A DNA stretch of 58,726 bases from Pseudochelatococcus contaminans (GCF_014195635.1 NZ_JACICC010000011.1:1-58726); one strand, 5' to 3'; shown: positions 16,733 through 25,477, counted from the stretch's first letter. The notes: generated from the sequence alone by a model not told the origin. Translations and numbers: made by a program.

Positions 16733-18547
16733 TTATTGTCTTGCGCGGGCGATCGATGCCTGAAGGGAAGCGGTGGTGATGTCGCCGATGAGACGGGTGC
16801 CGCCTGCTTCCGCGGTCTGCCGGTTGAAAAAGATCATGGTGGGCGGGCCGATCACGGCGAGGTCGTGCATCAATGCCTTGTTGGCCGCGTCGAGGGTCGT
16901 GAGGTCAACCTTGAGGCGTTGAAAGCCGCTGAGCCCGGCAATGACATCGGCGTTGGGGAGAACGTCACGCTCAATCGCTTTGCAGACCATGCACCAATCC
17001 GCTGTGACGTAAATCATCGTCGGGTGGCCGTTGGCTGAGGCAAGCGCGTGCTCGATATCCGGCGTTGAGCCAGCCTGTGTGAAGGTGAGGGTGGTGGAGG
17101 GGGCGTTACCCGGCGGTGACTGCTGATTGTCCAGAGCGTCCGCGCGCAGGTGAGCGAGCGGGCGCAGCGGGTCGGTTCCACCTGATGCTGCGCCGATGGC
17201 GAGGATCACGCCGCCAAGGGACAGAACAAGCCCCGCCGCTTTGCGGAGACGGGGTCCGGCAGAGGCATCTGTCGGCAATCGGTCTGCAGCCCCCATGAAT
17301 ATCGCCGCTGTCAGGAGCAGGATCGCCCATAGCGCCATCGTTGCTTCCGGTGGCAGGAGGCGCGAGGCCATCCAGATTGCGACGCCAAGGAACACGAAGC
17401 CGAATACATATTTGATCTGCACCATCCACAGCCCGGCACGGGGCAGAGCTTTGCTGCCGAAGGCGCCGAGGACAATCAGCGGAATGCCCTGGCCAAACCC
17501 GAGCGCGAACAGCGCCGCTGCGCCGAGATAGGCATCGCCGGTCTGGGCGATGTAGAGGAGGGCGGCGGCAAGTGGCGCGGTGACGCATGGCCCCACGATC
17601 AGCGCCGACAGGAAACCCATACCGGCAGCGCCGCCGAGGGAACCGCGCATGCCGGTTTTCACGCCCGCGATCCGGTTGATCCAGCTGGAAGGCAGTTGCA
17701 GCTCGAACAGGCCGAACATCGACAGCGACAGGATGACGAAAAGTACGCTTACGGCGGCGATAATGACAGGTGACTGCATCGCCATTTGCAGGTTCTGGCC
17801 CGACCATGCGGCGACGAGGCCCAGCATGCCGAATGCTGTCGCCATCGCCAGAACATAGACGGAGGAGAGGATCAGACCCCGGCGTGCCGTCAGCGCCTCA
17901 CCCTCGCGCGCCAGCATCGCACTCAGAATTGGATACATGGGCAGCACGCAGGGGGTGAGCGACAGAAGCAGGCCGAAAGCGAGAAAGCTCACGATCACCC
18001 ACAACGCCCCGCCGCTCGCCAGCAGCGAACCGACTACGCTTACCTGACCGGCCAGAGTGAAGCCGCGCTTTTTACCTGCTTCTGAAGACGCAGCAGGTAT
18101 TAATGAGACATTGAAACCGATGGCGGCCTTTGAAACCCGCAGGTTCTGCGTATCCAGCGATACGGTCAGCGGCGGATAGCAGATGGAATCCTTCTTGCAC
18201 CCCTGATATGTGATGGCGACATGTTGTGGTGCGTCACCGCCAAGGCGCGCAATAGCCTCGCGATAATAGACCTCCGACGGGCCGAAGCTGGCATCGGCTG
18301 TTTCCATTGTGCCGGGATCGGTTTGCAGGGTAACCGCTTTTCCGGTCGCTGTCTCGTTGGCTTCCAGGTGGTTGCGGTAGAGGTAATAGCCGTCCGCAAT
18401 TGTCCAGCGGAGCAGCACGTCCGCGTTCTCCCCGCGTTCAGCGGAAAGCTGGAAGGCATCGTCCGCCGTCAGAGCCTGCTTCTGCGCGAAGGCTGGAAGC
18501 GATAGGGCGATAAACAGCAGGCTTGCGAGGAGGCGAAGAGTGAGCAT
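16733..18547 (-). CDS. dsbD: Thiol:disulfide interchange protein DsbD
   Basis: A protein of about 604 aa that carries electrons from cytoplasmic thioredoxin across the inner membrane to periplasmic partners. It has a signal peptide (LRLLASLLFIALSLPAFAQ) and a periplasmic alpha domain with the redox pair in YQGCKKDSICYPP. The eight-helix core has its Cys pair in LTPCVLPMYPIL and VGPCVTAPLAAALL, and the C-terminal thioredoxin domain has ADWCMVCKAIE. All six cysteines are present. I chose ATG 18547 because the signal peptide starts there; ATG 18619 overlaps the upstream stop (TGATG) and would add 24 polar residues. It is co-transcribed with the DsbA/DsbG-like gene. The 3' end touches an IS remnant but the protein looks complete. 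Confidence 0.93.
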   Translation of the reverse strand: MLTLRLLASLLFIALSLPAFAQKQALTADDAFQLSAERGENADVLLRWTIADGYYLYRNHLEANETATGKAVTLQTDPGTMETADASFGPSEVYYREAIARLGGDAPQHVAITYQGCKKDSICYPPLTVSLDTQNLRVSKAAIGFNVSLIPAASSEAGKKRGFTLAGQVSVVGSLLASGGALWVIVSFLAFGLLLSLTPCVLPMYPILSAMLAREGEALTARRGLILSSVYVLAMATAFGMLGLVAAWSGQNLQMAMQSPVIIAAVSVLFVILSLSMFGLFELQLPSSWINRIAGVKTGMRGSLGGAAGMGFLSALIVGPCVTAPLAAALLYIAQTGDAYLGAAALFALGFGQGIPLIVLGAFGSKALPRAGLWMVQIKYVFGFVFLGVAIWMASRLLPPEATMALWAILLLTAAIFMGAADRLPTDASAGPRLRKAAGLVLSLGGVILAIGAASGGTDPLRPLAHLRADALDNQQSPPGNAPSTTLTFTQAGSTPDIEHALASANGHPTMIYVTADWCMVCKAIERDVLPNADVIAGLSGFQRLKVDLTTLDAANKALMHDLAVIGPPTMIFFNRQTAEAGGTRLIGDITTASLQASIARARQ

Positions 18548-18618
18548 TCGGAAGCTGGCCTGACCCGGATTGTCTTTGTCGCTGGAGTGCCGCCCGGATA
18601 ACGATATTCCGCCCGGCA

Positions 18619-19254
18619 TCAGCGGGCCGCACGGGCATCGGAGATGACCTGCCGAAACCCGGCCGCGTCCAAAGCAGTCGGAATGAGAAAGGGCTCGATC
18701 ATGAATGACGGCGTTCCCCGCAACCCGAGTTCTTCCGCCTGAGCGTTATTGCGTCTTAACAGGGCGGTGATTGCGCGATCATGCGTGCGGGCGTCGGCCT
18801 CCAGACGTCTCATATCAATGCCGGCCGCTGCGACCGCGCGGCGCATCGCATCTTCGGAGGGGCGAGAGCCAAGCGCCATGAGTGCGTGATGGGCGTCGAG
18901 GTATTTGCCCTGATATCGCGCGGCCAGCGCCAGTTTCGCGCCATACACGGAGGACTTCGCTAGTATCGGCCATTCCTTGTAAACAACACGCACCTTTCCA
19001 TCGGCGCGCACGACATCGTTCATCGGCTTCACCGTGCGCTTGCAGAACGGGCAGTTGTAGTCGAAGAACGTCACGATCGTTACGTCGCCGCGCTCATTGC
19101 CGCCGACGGGAGCCTCGGGGTCATGCAGGATCAGATCCTGCTGCGCGGTTTGTGCGCTCACCTTCATGGCCGGCCCTGCCACACCCAGCACCATCAGGCC
19201 AGTCAGAAGGGTGCGCCGGTGGATTGTGGCTCCGGTTTTCGCGTCAGATCTCAT
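18619..19254 (-). CDS. Periplasmic DsbA/DsbG-like thiol oxidoreductase
   Basis: A protein of about 211 aa with a twin-arginine-like leader (IHRRTLLTGLMVLGVAGPAMKVSA). The thioredoxin-fold domain has active site FFDYNCPFCKRTV and the cis-proline loop GLRGTPSFMIE. The family (DsbA/ScsC/BdbD-like) forms or isomerises disulfides. Pairing with dsbD, which keeps such proteins reduced, favours isomerase or reductase work. The start is ATG 19254 behind GGGGATGG; GTG 19281 and ATG 19266 are alternatives. A CTTAAR box pair at 19318-19334 lies about 60 nt upstream, implying control by the two-component system at 20148-22219. Confidence 0.92.
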   Translation of the reverse strand: MRSDAKTGATIHRRTLLTGLMVLGVAGPAMKVSAQTAQQDLILHDPEAPVGGNERGDVTIVTFFDYNCPFCKRTVKPMNDVVRADGKVRVVYKEWPILAKSSVYGAKLALAARYQGKYLDAHHALMALGSRPSEDAMRRAVAAAGIDMRRLEADARTHDRAITALLRRNNAQAEELGLRGTPSFMIEPFLIPTALDAAGFRQVISDARAAR

Positions 19255-19317
19255 GAGAATTGCCATCCCCGCACGTGTCACTTGTTGGTTTCGATGGTGC
19301 GACAGGGAGCGGCTGAC

Positions 19318-19334
19318 CTTAAGGCAGCCTTAAA
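19318..19334 (-). promoter_or_regulatory. Response-regulator box upstream of the dsb operon
   Basis: CTTAAG (19318-19323), five bases, then CTTAAA (19329-19334): two hexamers 11 bp apart, one helical turn. The same layout occurs at 19383 and 22255. Such direct repeats are bound by PmrA/QseB-type OmpR-family regulators. Confidence 0.72.
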
Positions 19335-19382
19335 AAGGGTTTTTCGAGAATAGCTTCTGCTGTTTGCGCTGCGTGGCACCTT

Positions 19383-19399
19383 CTTAAGATCGGCTTAAG
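19383..19399 (+). promoter_or_regulatory. Response-regulator box upstream of the L,D-transpeptidase gene
   Basis: Two perfect CTTAAG hexamers at 19383-19388 and 19394-19399 with a 5-bp spacer. This is the best of the three copies. It lies about 50 nt before the chosen start of the transpeptidase gene. Confidence 0.75.
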
Positions 19400-19450
19400 G
19401 TGCGTCTGAAGTTTGGGGAATTCGAGCAACGCGACAGGATTATCATCCCG

Positions 19451-20188
19451 ATGCATTTACAAGACCGAGTTCCCGGAGAAGACAGACTATCCAACGCCCC
19501 CGCCCGGCGGACCTTTTTGCTGGGCATGAGTGCGCTTTTGCTTGGTGGTTGTGTCTCAACCCGGAGAACGGTCCCCGCGCCGGCGGTCGCGCAACCTGTT
19601 CAGCCTCCGCTGACGCCGCTTATGTATGCCGCAATGCCGGATGAACGGTTTCCAATTCCGGAAGTGGACGTGACGCAGATCGACGAGCGTTTCTGGCGCA
19701 CGGATATTGATTATCCGACATCGGAGAAGCCCGGGACTCTCATCGTCGATACACCGGCCAAGTATCTCTACCACGTTAAGCCGGGTGGCCGTGCGACCCG
19801 CTATGGTATCGGTGTCGGCCGGGAGGGGTTCGCCTGGTCCGGTCGTGCTGTGGTGGCGTACAAGCGCGAATGGCCACGCTGGACGCCGCCCGACAGCATG
19901 GTGTTGCGACAGCCGGAGCTTAAACCCTACAGCATTGCCAATGGCGGCATGCCTCCCGGTCCAAACAACCCGATGGGCGCACGGGCGCTTTATATCCATC
20001 AGGGCGGCAGAGATACGCTTTACCGCTTGCATGGCACGCCGGAGGCCGGCTCCATCGGCAAGGCGGTTTCGTCAGGCTGCATCCGTCTCCTGCATCAGGA
20101 TATCATTCATTTGCATGGCGATGTGAGGGACGGCAGTACCATCGTGGTCATCCCCGACCCGTCCATGAGCCTCCCTGAAATGGGGTGA
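19451..20188 (+). CDS. L,D-transpeptidase (YkuD / ErfK-YbiS family), lipoprotein
   Basis: A protein of about 245 aa. The leader ends in the lipobox LLLGGC, predicting a lipid-anchored periplasmic enzyme. The YkuD domain (about residues 90-235) contains TLIVDTPAKYLYHV, the catalytic block YRLHGTPEAGSIGKAVSSGCIRL with the conserved His and nucleophilic Cys, and TIVVIPDP. It forms 3-3 peptidoglycan cross-links or attaches proteins to peptidoglycan. The start is ATG 19451 (MHLQDRV); GTG 19400 lies inside the operator. Its 3' end overlaps the convergent sensor kinase gene by 41 bp. The upstream CTTAAG repeat suggests induction by the adjacent two-component system, linking it to envelope stress. 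Confidence 0.93.
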   Translation: MHLQDRVPGEDRLSNAPARRTFLLGMSALLLGGCVSTRRTVPAPAVAQPVQPPLTPLMYAAMPDERFPIPEVDVTQIDERFWRTDIDYPTSEKPGTLIVDTPAKYLYHVKPGGRATRYGIGVGREGFAWSGRAVVAYKREWPRWTPPDSMVLRQPELKPYSIANGGMPPGPNNPMGARALYIHQGGRDTLYRLHGTPEAGSIGKAVSSGCIRLLHQDIIHLHGDVRDGSTIVVIPDPSMSLPEMG

Positions 20189-21554
20189 CGGGAGCATCGA
20201 CCTGTCGAACGAGGACCTGTGGCGCCACGATGCCCGCGCATACCCCGCCATCGGCGTCATTGCGCAGCTCAAGCGAACATCCGGCGCGCTCAAGGGCCAG
20301 CTCGACGATTGCAAGCCCCAAGCCGCTGCCAACGGGCGCGCGGTTGCGCCCCCTGAAAAAGCGTTCTCTCACGCGGTGCAACTCGTCCTCGGGTATGCCC
20401 GGTCCTTCATCTTTAATGGTGACGATTACTGCGTCACCGCGTGTTGCGAGATCGCAGGTGATGGTTCCGCCGGGCAGCGAGTGATTGGCTGCATTCTCCA
20501 GCAGGTTTCGCGCTGCGAGCCGGAAAAAGTCGGGGTCCATCGCAAGGCGTATCGTTTCCAGATCTGGCCCCACCGTGATCGACAGGCCTTTTTCTCCCCG
20601 CGGCAGTTCATCGCCCAGTGCGCGCAAGATTGCAGCCGGGTTGACGGGGCTTGCGGGCGCGGTTTGCTCGGTGGCTTCCAGTGACGACATATCGAGCAGT
20701 TGGCGGACCAGCCGTCCTGTGCGGTCGACGCCGGAGACGATCTGGCGCAGCGCCTGGTTGCGGATGGCCGGATCGTCGCTCGCCAGCGCCACCTGTGCCT
20801 GCGTCTTCAGCCCCGCAATGGGCGTTCGTAACTCGTGAGCGGCAAAAGCTGTGAAGTTGCGCTCGCGTTCGCGCAGGCCAGCCACGCGGGCGAACAGCCC
20901 GTTGAGGGATCGCAGCACTGGCTCGATCTCACGGGCTGCGTCCGCGCCGTCAAGCGGGCTCAGGTCCGATGCGGGCCGCGCCGCGAGATTGCCGGCGATC
21001 CTGCCGAGCGGTGCAAGGCCGCGTCTGATGCTGAGCCAGATCAGGCCCCCCAACACGGGCAGAATGAGCAACGCCGGCAGCAGTAGTCCACGGATGACAT
21101 CGCTGACCAGCCGGTCTCGAATGCGCATATTATCCCCGACGAGCACGCGCACACCCAGCTTGGCATTTTCGATGGCGAAGACGCGCCATGTCTCGCCGTC
21201 GATCAGGGTCTCGGAAAATCCGTCGCCATGATCCGATAACTTGGCATCGGGCGCGCCATCTGAGCGGCCAATCAACGTGCCCTGCAACGACCATATCTGG
21301 CATGACAACTGCCGCTCGTAGGTCGATGGCAGGTGAACAAGCCCGCTTGCCTCGGGCCTGTGCGCCGTCGCGACATCGATCTCCTGACTGACGATCAGCG
21401 AGTTGACCATGCGTCCCGCTTCCATGAGGCGGGCGTCGAGCACCCGTTCGATCTCGGCACGGGTGCTGACAAAAATCCAAGCAACGGCCGATAGCCACAC
21501 AAGCCCCGTGGTGATGAGCAGAATAACGAAAAGCCGTGTGCTGATGGAGCGCAT
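20148..21554 (-). CDS. Sensor histidine kinase (QseC/PmrB/TctE-like)
   Basis: A 468-aa membrane kinase. The first membrane helix is near residues 8-28 (LFVILLITTGLVWLSAVAWIF), followed by a periplasmic sensor of about 130 residues, a second helix (LLPALLILPVLGGLIWL) and a HAMP-like linker. Kinase motifs: H-box FAAHELRTPIAGLKTQ, N-box NLLENAANHS, G1 DEGPGIPEDE and G2 GSGLGLAIVELAL. ATG 21554 overlaps the response-regulator stop codon as TGATG, so the open frame extending further upstream (to 21833) is not used. It is co-expressed with the regulator and probably senses cations, lipids or envelope damage. Confidence 0.93.
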   Translation of the reverse strand: MRSISTRLFVILLITTGLVWLSAVAWIFVSTRAEIERVLDARLMEAGRMVNSLIVSQEIDVATAHRPEASGLVHLPSTYERQLSCQIWSLQGTLIGRSDGAPDAKLSDHGDGFSETLIDGETWRVFAIENAKLGVRVLVGDNMRIRDRLVSDVIRGLLLPALLILPVLGGLIWLSIRRGLAPLGRIAGNLAARPASDLSPLDGADAAREIEPVLRSLNGLFARVAGLRERERNFTAFAAHELRTPIAGLKTQAQVALASDDPAIRNQALRQIVSGVDRTGRLVRQLLDMSSLEATEQTAPASPVNPAAILRALGDELPRGEKGLSITVGPDLETIRLAMDPDFFRLAARNLLENAANHSLPGGTITCDLATRGDAVIVTIKDEGPGIPEDELHRVRERFFRGRNRAPVGSGLGLAIVELALERAGCSLELRNDADGGVCAGIVAPQVLVRQVDAPVTPFQGGSWTGRG

Positions 21555-22219
21555 CAAGACTCCCCGCCCAGCCGGTAGCCCGCGCCGCGGATTGTCTGGA
21601 TCATTTCCGCGCCGAGCTTCTGGCGCAAGTGGTGGATGTGGACCTCGACGGCATTGCTCTCCACTTCTTCCTGCCAGCCATAAAGCTTGTCTTCCAATTG
21701 GGTCTTGGACAGAACTGCGCCGGGGTGGCTCATAAGGGCGCGCAGAATGGAGAACTCCCGCCGCGACAGGCGTATCGGCACACCATCTTTTTCCACGTTT
21801 CGGGATGACAATTCCACGGTCACGTTCTGCCACTGAAGAACGGATTGCGAGCGTCCCTCCGCCCGCCGAATGAGAGCCCGCAGACGCGCGGCGACTTCAT
21901 CAAGATCAAAGGGCTTGCCGAGATAATCATCGGCGCCCCTGTCAAGCCCATTGATGCGATCTGCAACGCTGTCGCGTGCCGTCAGCAGCAGCACGGGGAT
22001 TTTATCGCCCCTTTCGCGCAACGCTTTCAAAATATCGAGGCCGGAGCCATCCGGCAGCATGAGGTCGAGGACAATCGCATCGAAACTGTGCCCGATCAGC
22101 ACGGCATTGGCTTCATCGCAGGTTTCGATAGCATCGGTGGTGAAACCGGCCAGCGACAGGCCAACCCTCAGCCCGTCCCGTAGTGCCGCATCGTCTTCGA
22201 TAATCAATATCCGCATCAC
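21554..22219 (-). CDS. OmpR/PhoB-family response regulator (QseB/PmrA-like)
   Basis: A 221-aa regulator. The receiver domain has acidic pocket IIEDD, phospho-Asp in IVLDLMLPDGSG, LLTARD and KPF. The C-terminal winged helix includes LSRREFSILRALMSHPGAVLSKTQLEDKLYGW...VEVHIHHLRQKLG, the QseB/PmrA/TctD wording. It starts with GTG 22219 or ATG 22216. Three CTTAAR-N5-CTTAAR sites sit upstream of this gene, the dsb operon and the L,D-transpeptidase gene, so it probably controls all three and itself. Confidence 0.95.
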   Translation of the reverse strand: MMRILIIEDDAALRDGLRVGLSLAGFTTDAIETCDEANAVLIGHSFDAIVLDLMLPDGSGLDILKALRERGDKIPVLLLTARDSVADRINGLDRGADDYLGKPFDLDEVAARLRALIRRAEGRSQSVLQWQNVTVELSSRNVEKDGVPIRLSRREFSILRALMSHPGAVLSKTQLEDKLYGWQEEVESNAVEVHIHHLRQKLGAEMIQTIRGAGYRLGGES

Positions 22220-22254
22220 AGTCCCGCTTCGAATGGCATCCTTTGTTCCAGATC

Positions 22255-22271
22255 CTTAAAGCAGCCTTAAG
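22255..22271 (-). promoter_or_regulatory. Response-regulator box, autoregulatory copy
   Basis: CTTAAA (22255-22260) and CTTAAG (22266-22271), 11 bp apart, 36 nt upstream of the response-regulator start. This is the third member of the set. Confidence 0.72.
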
Positions 22272-22361
22272 ATGGAACGGTGGCACGCGAACATGTTTGT
22301 GCGGCCTGGCATGGCGCCTGTCGCATTTCGCCGTCACTGTGACCGTCCGGCGCTGCGGCTA

Positions 22362-22395
22362 ATAAAATATATTTTATGATTGCATTTATTTGATA
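22362..22395 (+). promoter_or_regulatory. Candidate BigR/SqrR-type operator, + strand unit
   Basis: A perfect A+T palindrome, ATAAAATA-TATTTTAT (22362-22377), runs into TGATTGCATTTATTTGATA (22377-22395). The second element recurs, with 15 of 19 identical bases, on the minus strand at 29980-29998 before the eight-gene sulfur operon. It lies about 90 nt upstream of the first gene of the bigR unit. Confidence 0.65.
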
Positions 22396-22487
22396 ATAAA
22401 GTTATGACAGCCGCATGGAACAAGAGCTGTCAGATCCTCCTGGTGGCCGTCAGACAGACGACTCGGTGCGTGGATAAGGAGAGTTTC

Positions 22488-22694
22488 ATGGTCAGCAATG
22501 TTGGCGGTATTGACCGCATTGTGCGTATCGTTATTGGAATCGCTCTCCTGTCGCTTTTGTTCATTCTCCCGGGGGATGCGCGCTGGTGGGGGCTTGTCGG
22601 TCTGGTTCCGCTGGCGACCGGGCTTTTCCGCAACTGCCCGCTTTACGGGTTGTTCGGGTTTTCGACCTGCCCGTTGAAGAAATCGGATCGCTGA
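22488..22694 (+). CDS. DUF2892 (YgaP-like) inner-membrane protein
   Basis: A 68-aa protein with two membrane helices (IVRIVIGIALLSLLFILPG and WWGLVGLVPLATGLF) and a conserved cysteine pair late in the chain (RNCPLYGLFGFSTCP). This matches the DUF2892 domain that follows the rhodanese in YgaP. AAGGAG precedes ATG 22488, so the longer frame from 22380 is discarded. DUF2892 proteins accompany BigR-type regulators and sulfurtransferases and may pass sulfur anions or persulfide across the membrane. That role is inference. Confidence 0.88.
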   Translation: MVSNVGGIDRIVRIVIGIALLSLLFILPGDARWWGLVGLVPLATGLFRNCPLYGLFGFSTCPLKKSDR

Positions 22695-22706
22695 CAGAAC
22701 CTGTTT

Positions 22707-23066
22707 TTGAGCGACGACGTGTCCAGAAATTCCCAGGAAGACCATGACACCGGACATCTTCTCTCGGTCGCGGTATTACAGGCCAACGTCGGTGAAGCAT
22801 CGCAGTTTCTGAAAAAGCTGTCCAATCCGGACCGGCTGATGGTGGTTTGCGCGCTGGTTGATGAGGAATTGTCCGTGCGCCAGATGGAAGACATGCTCGG
22901 CATCCGCCAGCCCGGCCTGTCGCAGCAACTGGCCGAATTGCGCACAGCGGGCTTGACAGCGAGTCGGAAGGAAGGCCGGGAAGTCTTTTACCGTCTTGAG
23001 GACCCGCGCGTGCGTGCGTTCATGGAAACCATGCATCGATTGTTCTGTGAGCATGCATGTGAATGA
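22707..23066 (+). CDS. bigR: ArsR-family persulfide-sensing repressor (BigR/SqrR/YgaV-like)
   Basis: A 119-aa winged-helix repressor: LKKLSNPDRLMVVCALVDEELSVRQME, recognition helix GIRQPGLSQQLAELR, wing VFYRLEDPRV. It carries Cys48 and Cys114, 66 residues apart. This is the spacing of the redox pair in BigR (Cys42/Cys108) and SqrR (Cys41/Cys107), which form a (poly)sulfide bridge and release DNA. There is an additional Cys118. The start is TTG 22707, a few bases after the DUF2892 stop. It very probably represses its own unit (site 22362-22395) and the divergent sulfur operon (site 29974-29998). Confidence 0.92.
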   Translation: MSDDVSRNSQEDHDTGHLLSVAVLQANVGEASQFLKKLSNPDRLMVVCALVDEELSVRQMEDMLGIRQPGLSQQLAELRTAGLTASRKEGREVFYRLEDPRVRAFMETMHRLFCEHACE

Positions 23067-23142
23067 CGACGTGAAACGATAGCGCGTTTCGGGCATACGA
23101 CCACTTTTCTGGCGACCACTTTTCTGGATCGGAAATATCGCC

Positions 23143-23460
23143 GTGCTGGAGGAGATATTCGGGCGTGGGATTTTCTGGACGATGGTCATCGCCGCGGTGG
23201 TGATTACGCTCGCCTATTTCTATGTCCTGTTCCGTGATCGGGCGATTTCGGCGCGGAAATTCCTTTGGGCGCAGGTGTCCATGCCGTTCGGGGGGATTGC
23301 CGCCGTGCTGTTCGTGCTGGGGGTGACGAACTCCGGTTTCCGCGACATTGGCGGGCCGATCGATGTGATCGTGTTGTTCGCCGTCGCCGTGCTGGGTGCC
23401 GTGGGCTGTGCGATACTGGTTTATACAGTCCAGTCGCTGTTGCAGCGCAAGCCGGTATAA
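23143..23460 (+). CDS. Small membrane protein, probably DUF5368
   Basis: A 105-aa protein with three hydrophobic segments: IFWTMVIAAVVITLAYFYVL, FGGIAAVLFVLGVTNSG and VIVLFAVAVLGAVGCAILVY. The FGRGIFW start and the FRDIGGPIDVIVLF stretch resemble DUF5368 proteins of alphaproteobacteria, whose function is unknown. It starts with GTG 23143, 76 nt after bigR on the same strand, and is probably the last gene of that unit. It converges with the SLC13 permease gene, 45 bp away. Confidence 0.75.
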   Translation: MLEEIFGRGIFWTMVIAAVVITLAYFYVLFRDRAISARKFLWAQVSMPFGGIAAVLFVLGVTNSGFRDIGGPIDVIVLFAVAVLGAVGCAILVYTVQSLLQRKPV

Positions 23461-23505
23461 AATAATCGTTTTGCCGGCATATCTGTCTCCCGATAATGTG
23501 TTGAT

Positions 23506-24921
23506 TCATATCCAGCCCAGTAACCGCCACCACAGGAAGTCCAGCGGAACGAGGGCGACGACTGTGATCAGCGCCAGCGGTACGGTCAGACGCACGAGAT
23601 GGCTGAGCTTCTCGCCGGACAACTGCATGGCCACGATCAGCGGGCCGACCTGATAAGGGAAAACCACCGTCGAGAAGCCGATGACCTGCGTCATCAGCAC
23701 CGTCTGCAAATCGAGCCCGGTCTGGGTGGCCAGATCCTGCGCCATCGGCGTGAGCACGGCTGGCGATCCCGGTATCGTCGTAAACAGGCCCGTCACGACC
23801 GACATCACGGACAGCAGGACGAAGTTCAGCGCGTCCGTGCCCTTCTGCAATGGCAGGGCCTGCTCCAGCGCCGTGCCGAACATTGTTCCCAATCCAGACG
23901 TATCGACGATCGTGCCCAGCGCCAGCGCCCCGGCGACGAACAGCAGCGTGCCGAAGTCCACCGAGCTTTTGAATGCCGGCGGTGGTACCACGCCAATCCC
24001 CGGGAAAAGCAGTATGGAAGCCGTAACCAGTCCGATCCAGGCCGCGTTGATGCCGTGCACACTGTCCGTCATCCACAAGGCCAGCGTCACCAGCAGGATC
24101 GCACTCACGCGGATCTGCGTTGCCAGGTTCGCCTCGGCAGGGGGAGAGGTATCTACGCCGGCGGTTTCGGTGACGGCGCTCGTCGTTTGCGCGGGGAACA
24201 GGCGGATGACCAGCCACACGGTCAGCATCGATTTCACGATGCCAAGCACCGGATAGTGCAGGATCAGATATTCCATGTAGCTGAACCGCACGCCATAGAT
24301 CGTCTCGGCCGCGCCGGAAAAGATCATGTTGGGAATGTTCGATGGCAGGATGGCGAAGCTTGGCATATTGCAGCCGACGGCAAGGATGACGGCAATCCCG
24401 ACGCGCCCGTTCGATCCCCGGCCAAAGCCGACGCGATCGGCCAGTGCCATGCCGATGGGGACCAGCACCGCCGCCCGCCCGACAGACGACGGCATGAGAA
24501 AGCCCAGCAGCATCGACACCAGCATCAGTCCGCCGATCAGCCGTGCATAGCTTGTGGTCAGATGCGGGCCGATCAGAGCCGCAAGGCGCTCTCCCAGACC
24601 CGAGATGGTAATCGCCGCGCCGATGACGAAACCCGAGACGATCAGCCAGATGGCCGCTGAGCCGAACCCGGCGAAGACCTTGTCTGGCGCCGCCAGGCTC
24701 AGCACCAGCACCACGGCGAAGAAGATCAGGCTCGCCAGATAGGGTGGCACTACGCCGGTGCTCCACAAGGCCAGCGTGACGAGTACGATGGCGAGCGTCT
24801 GCGCCTGCGGCGTGGTCAATCCGCCGGGGGCGAGCAGCGCGATCAGCAATGCAGCGAGAACGACAAGGCCAGCAATGAAAGGCTTTGCCGGAAGGGAAGG
24901 GGATTTCTGCATCTCGGCCAT
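23506..24921 (-). CDS. SLC13/DASS-type anion permease
   Basis: A protein of about 471 aa and 11-12 membrane segments. Visible: repeated helix-loop signatures typical of SLC13 carriers (LMPSSVGRAAVLVPIGMALAD and, in the second half, TTIPGSPAVLTPMAQDLATQTG), and NMPSFAILPSNIPNMIFSGAAE. The family moves dicarboxylates or sulfate with sodium. As the last gene of a sulfur operon it may export or import sulfate or organic sulfonates. The start is ATG 24921 (MAEMQKS); a longer frame to 25059 overlaps the upstream OsmC gene and is unlikely. Confidence 0.85.
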   Translation of the reverse strand: MAEMQKSPSLPAKPFIAGLVVLAALLIALLAPGGLTTPQAQTLAIVLVTLALWSTGVVPPYLASLIFFAVVLVLSLAAPDKVFAGFGSAAIWLIVSGFVIGAAITISGLGERLAALIGPHLTTSYARLIGGLMLVSMLLGFLMPSSVGRAAVLVPIGMALADRVGFGRGSNGRVGIAVILAVGCNMPSFAILPSNIPNMIFSGAAETIYGVRFSYMEYLILHYPVLGIVKSMLTVWLVIRLFPAQTTSAVTETAGVDTSPPAEANLATQIRVSAILLVTLALWMTDSVHGINAAWIGLVTASILLFPGIGVVPPPAFKSSVDFGTLLFVAGALALGTIVDTSGLGTMFGTALEQALPLQKGTDALNFVLLSVMSVVTGLFTTIPGSPAVLTPMAQDLATQTGLDLQTVLMTQVIGFSTVVFPYQVGPLIVAMQLSGEKLSHLVRLTVPLALITVVALVPLDFLWWRLLGWI

Positions 24922-24986
24922 CCATCTGGCATCAGGCGGTGAGAAGGCGCGGATCGTGTCCGCGCCGGATTTTTTGCGATACGGGA

Positions 24987-25433
24987 TCAGGCCGCCGCAG
25001 CGTCGGACGCCTGGGTGGAGATTTCGGCGCCGCTTTCCAGCATCTTGTGGACCGGGCATTTGTCCGCCATCTCGATCAGGATGCGCCGTTGTTCGTCGCT
25101 CAGCGGGCCGGTGAGGGTCACGATGCGCTCGAATTGATGGGGCGTGCCGGACGTGGCGGCGGCAGTCTGCCGAACCTCTACCCGCACGTCCTCAAGCGGA
25201 AACTTCTTGTGATTGGCGACCATGCGGATCGTCATCGTTGTGCAGGCGCCAAGCCCGGCCATGATCAGCTCGAACGGGTCCGGCCCGGTGTCCCGCCCGC
25301 CCATCGCGCCTGGCTCATCCGCGCCGATGACATGATGACCGATGTTGATGTACTGGCCAAAGGGGCCGAAGCCGCTTTCGCGGACGTTAACCAAATTGCG
25401 CAGGGGCTTGTCAGACATGTCAGGTTTCTTCAT
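24987..25433 (-). CDS. OsmC-family protein
   Basis: A 148-aa protein of the OsmC/Ohr fold with both conserved cysteines, in GLGACTTMTIRM and ADKCPVHKML, and the GPDPFELIMAGLGAC signature. OsmC-like proteins reduce organic hydroperoxides, and some react with persulfides. In this operon a role in handling reactive sulfur species is plausible. The start is ATG 25433, with ATG 25418 as alternative. Spacing is 44 nt to the upstream dsrE-like gene and 65 nt to the permease. Confidence 0.92.
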   Translation of the reverse strand: MKKPDMSDKPLRNLVNVRESGFGPFGQYINIGHHVIGADEPGAMGGRDTGPDPFELIMAGLGACTTMTIRMVANHKKFPLEDVRVEVRQTAAATSGTPHQFERIVTLTGPLSDEQRRILIEMADKCPVHKMLESGAEISTQASDAAAA

Positions 25434-25477
25434 CTATAAAGAAATCGATGTTCGGGATGTCAGTTAAAATTCGGATA

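Noticed and set aside
20148-21833. Longer start for the sensor kinase (561 residues)
   Set aside because: The first 93 residues are read from inside the response-regulator gene; the ATG at 21554 overlaps its stop and directly precedes the first membrane helix.
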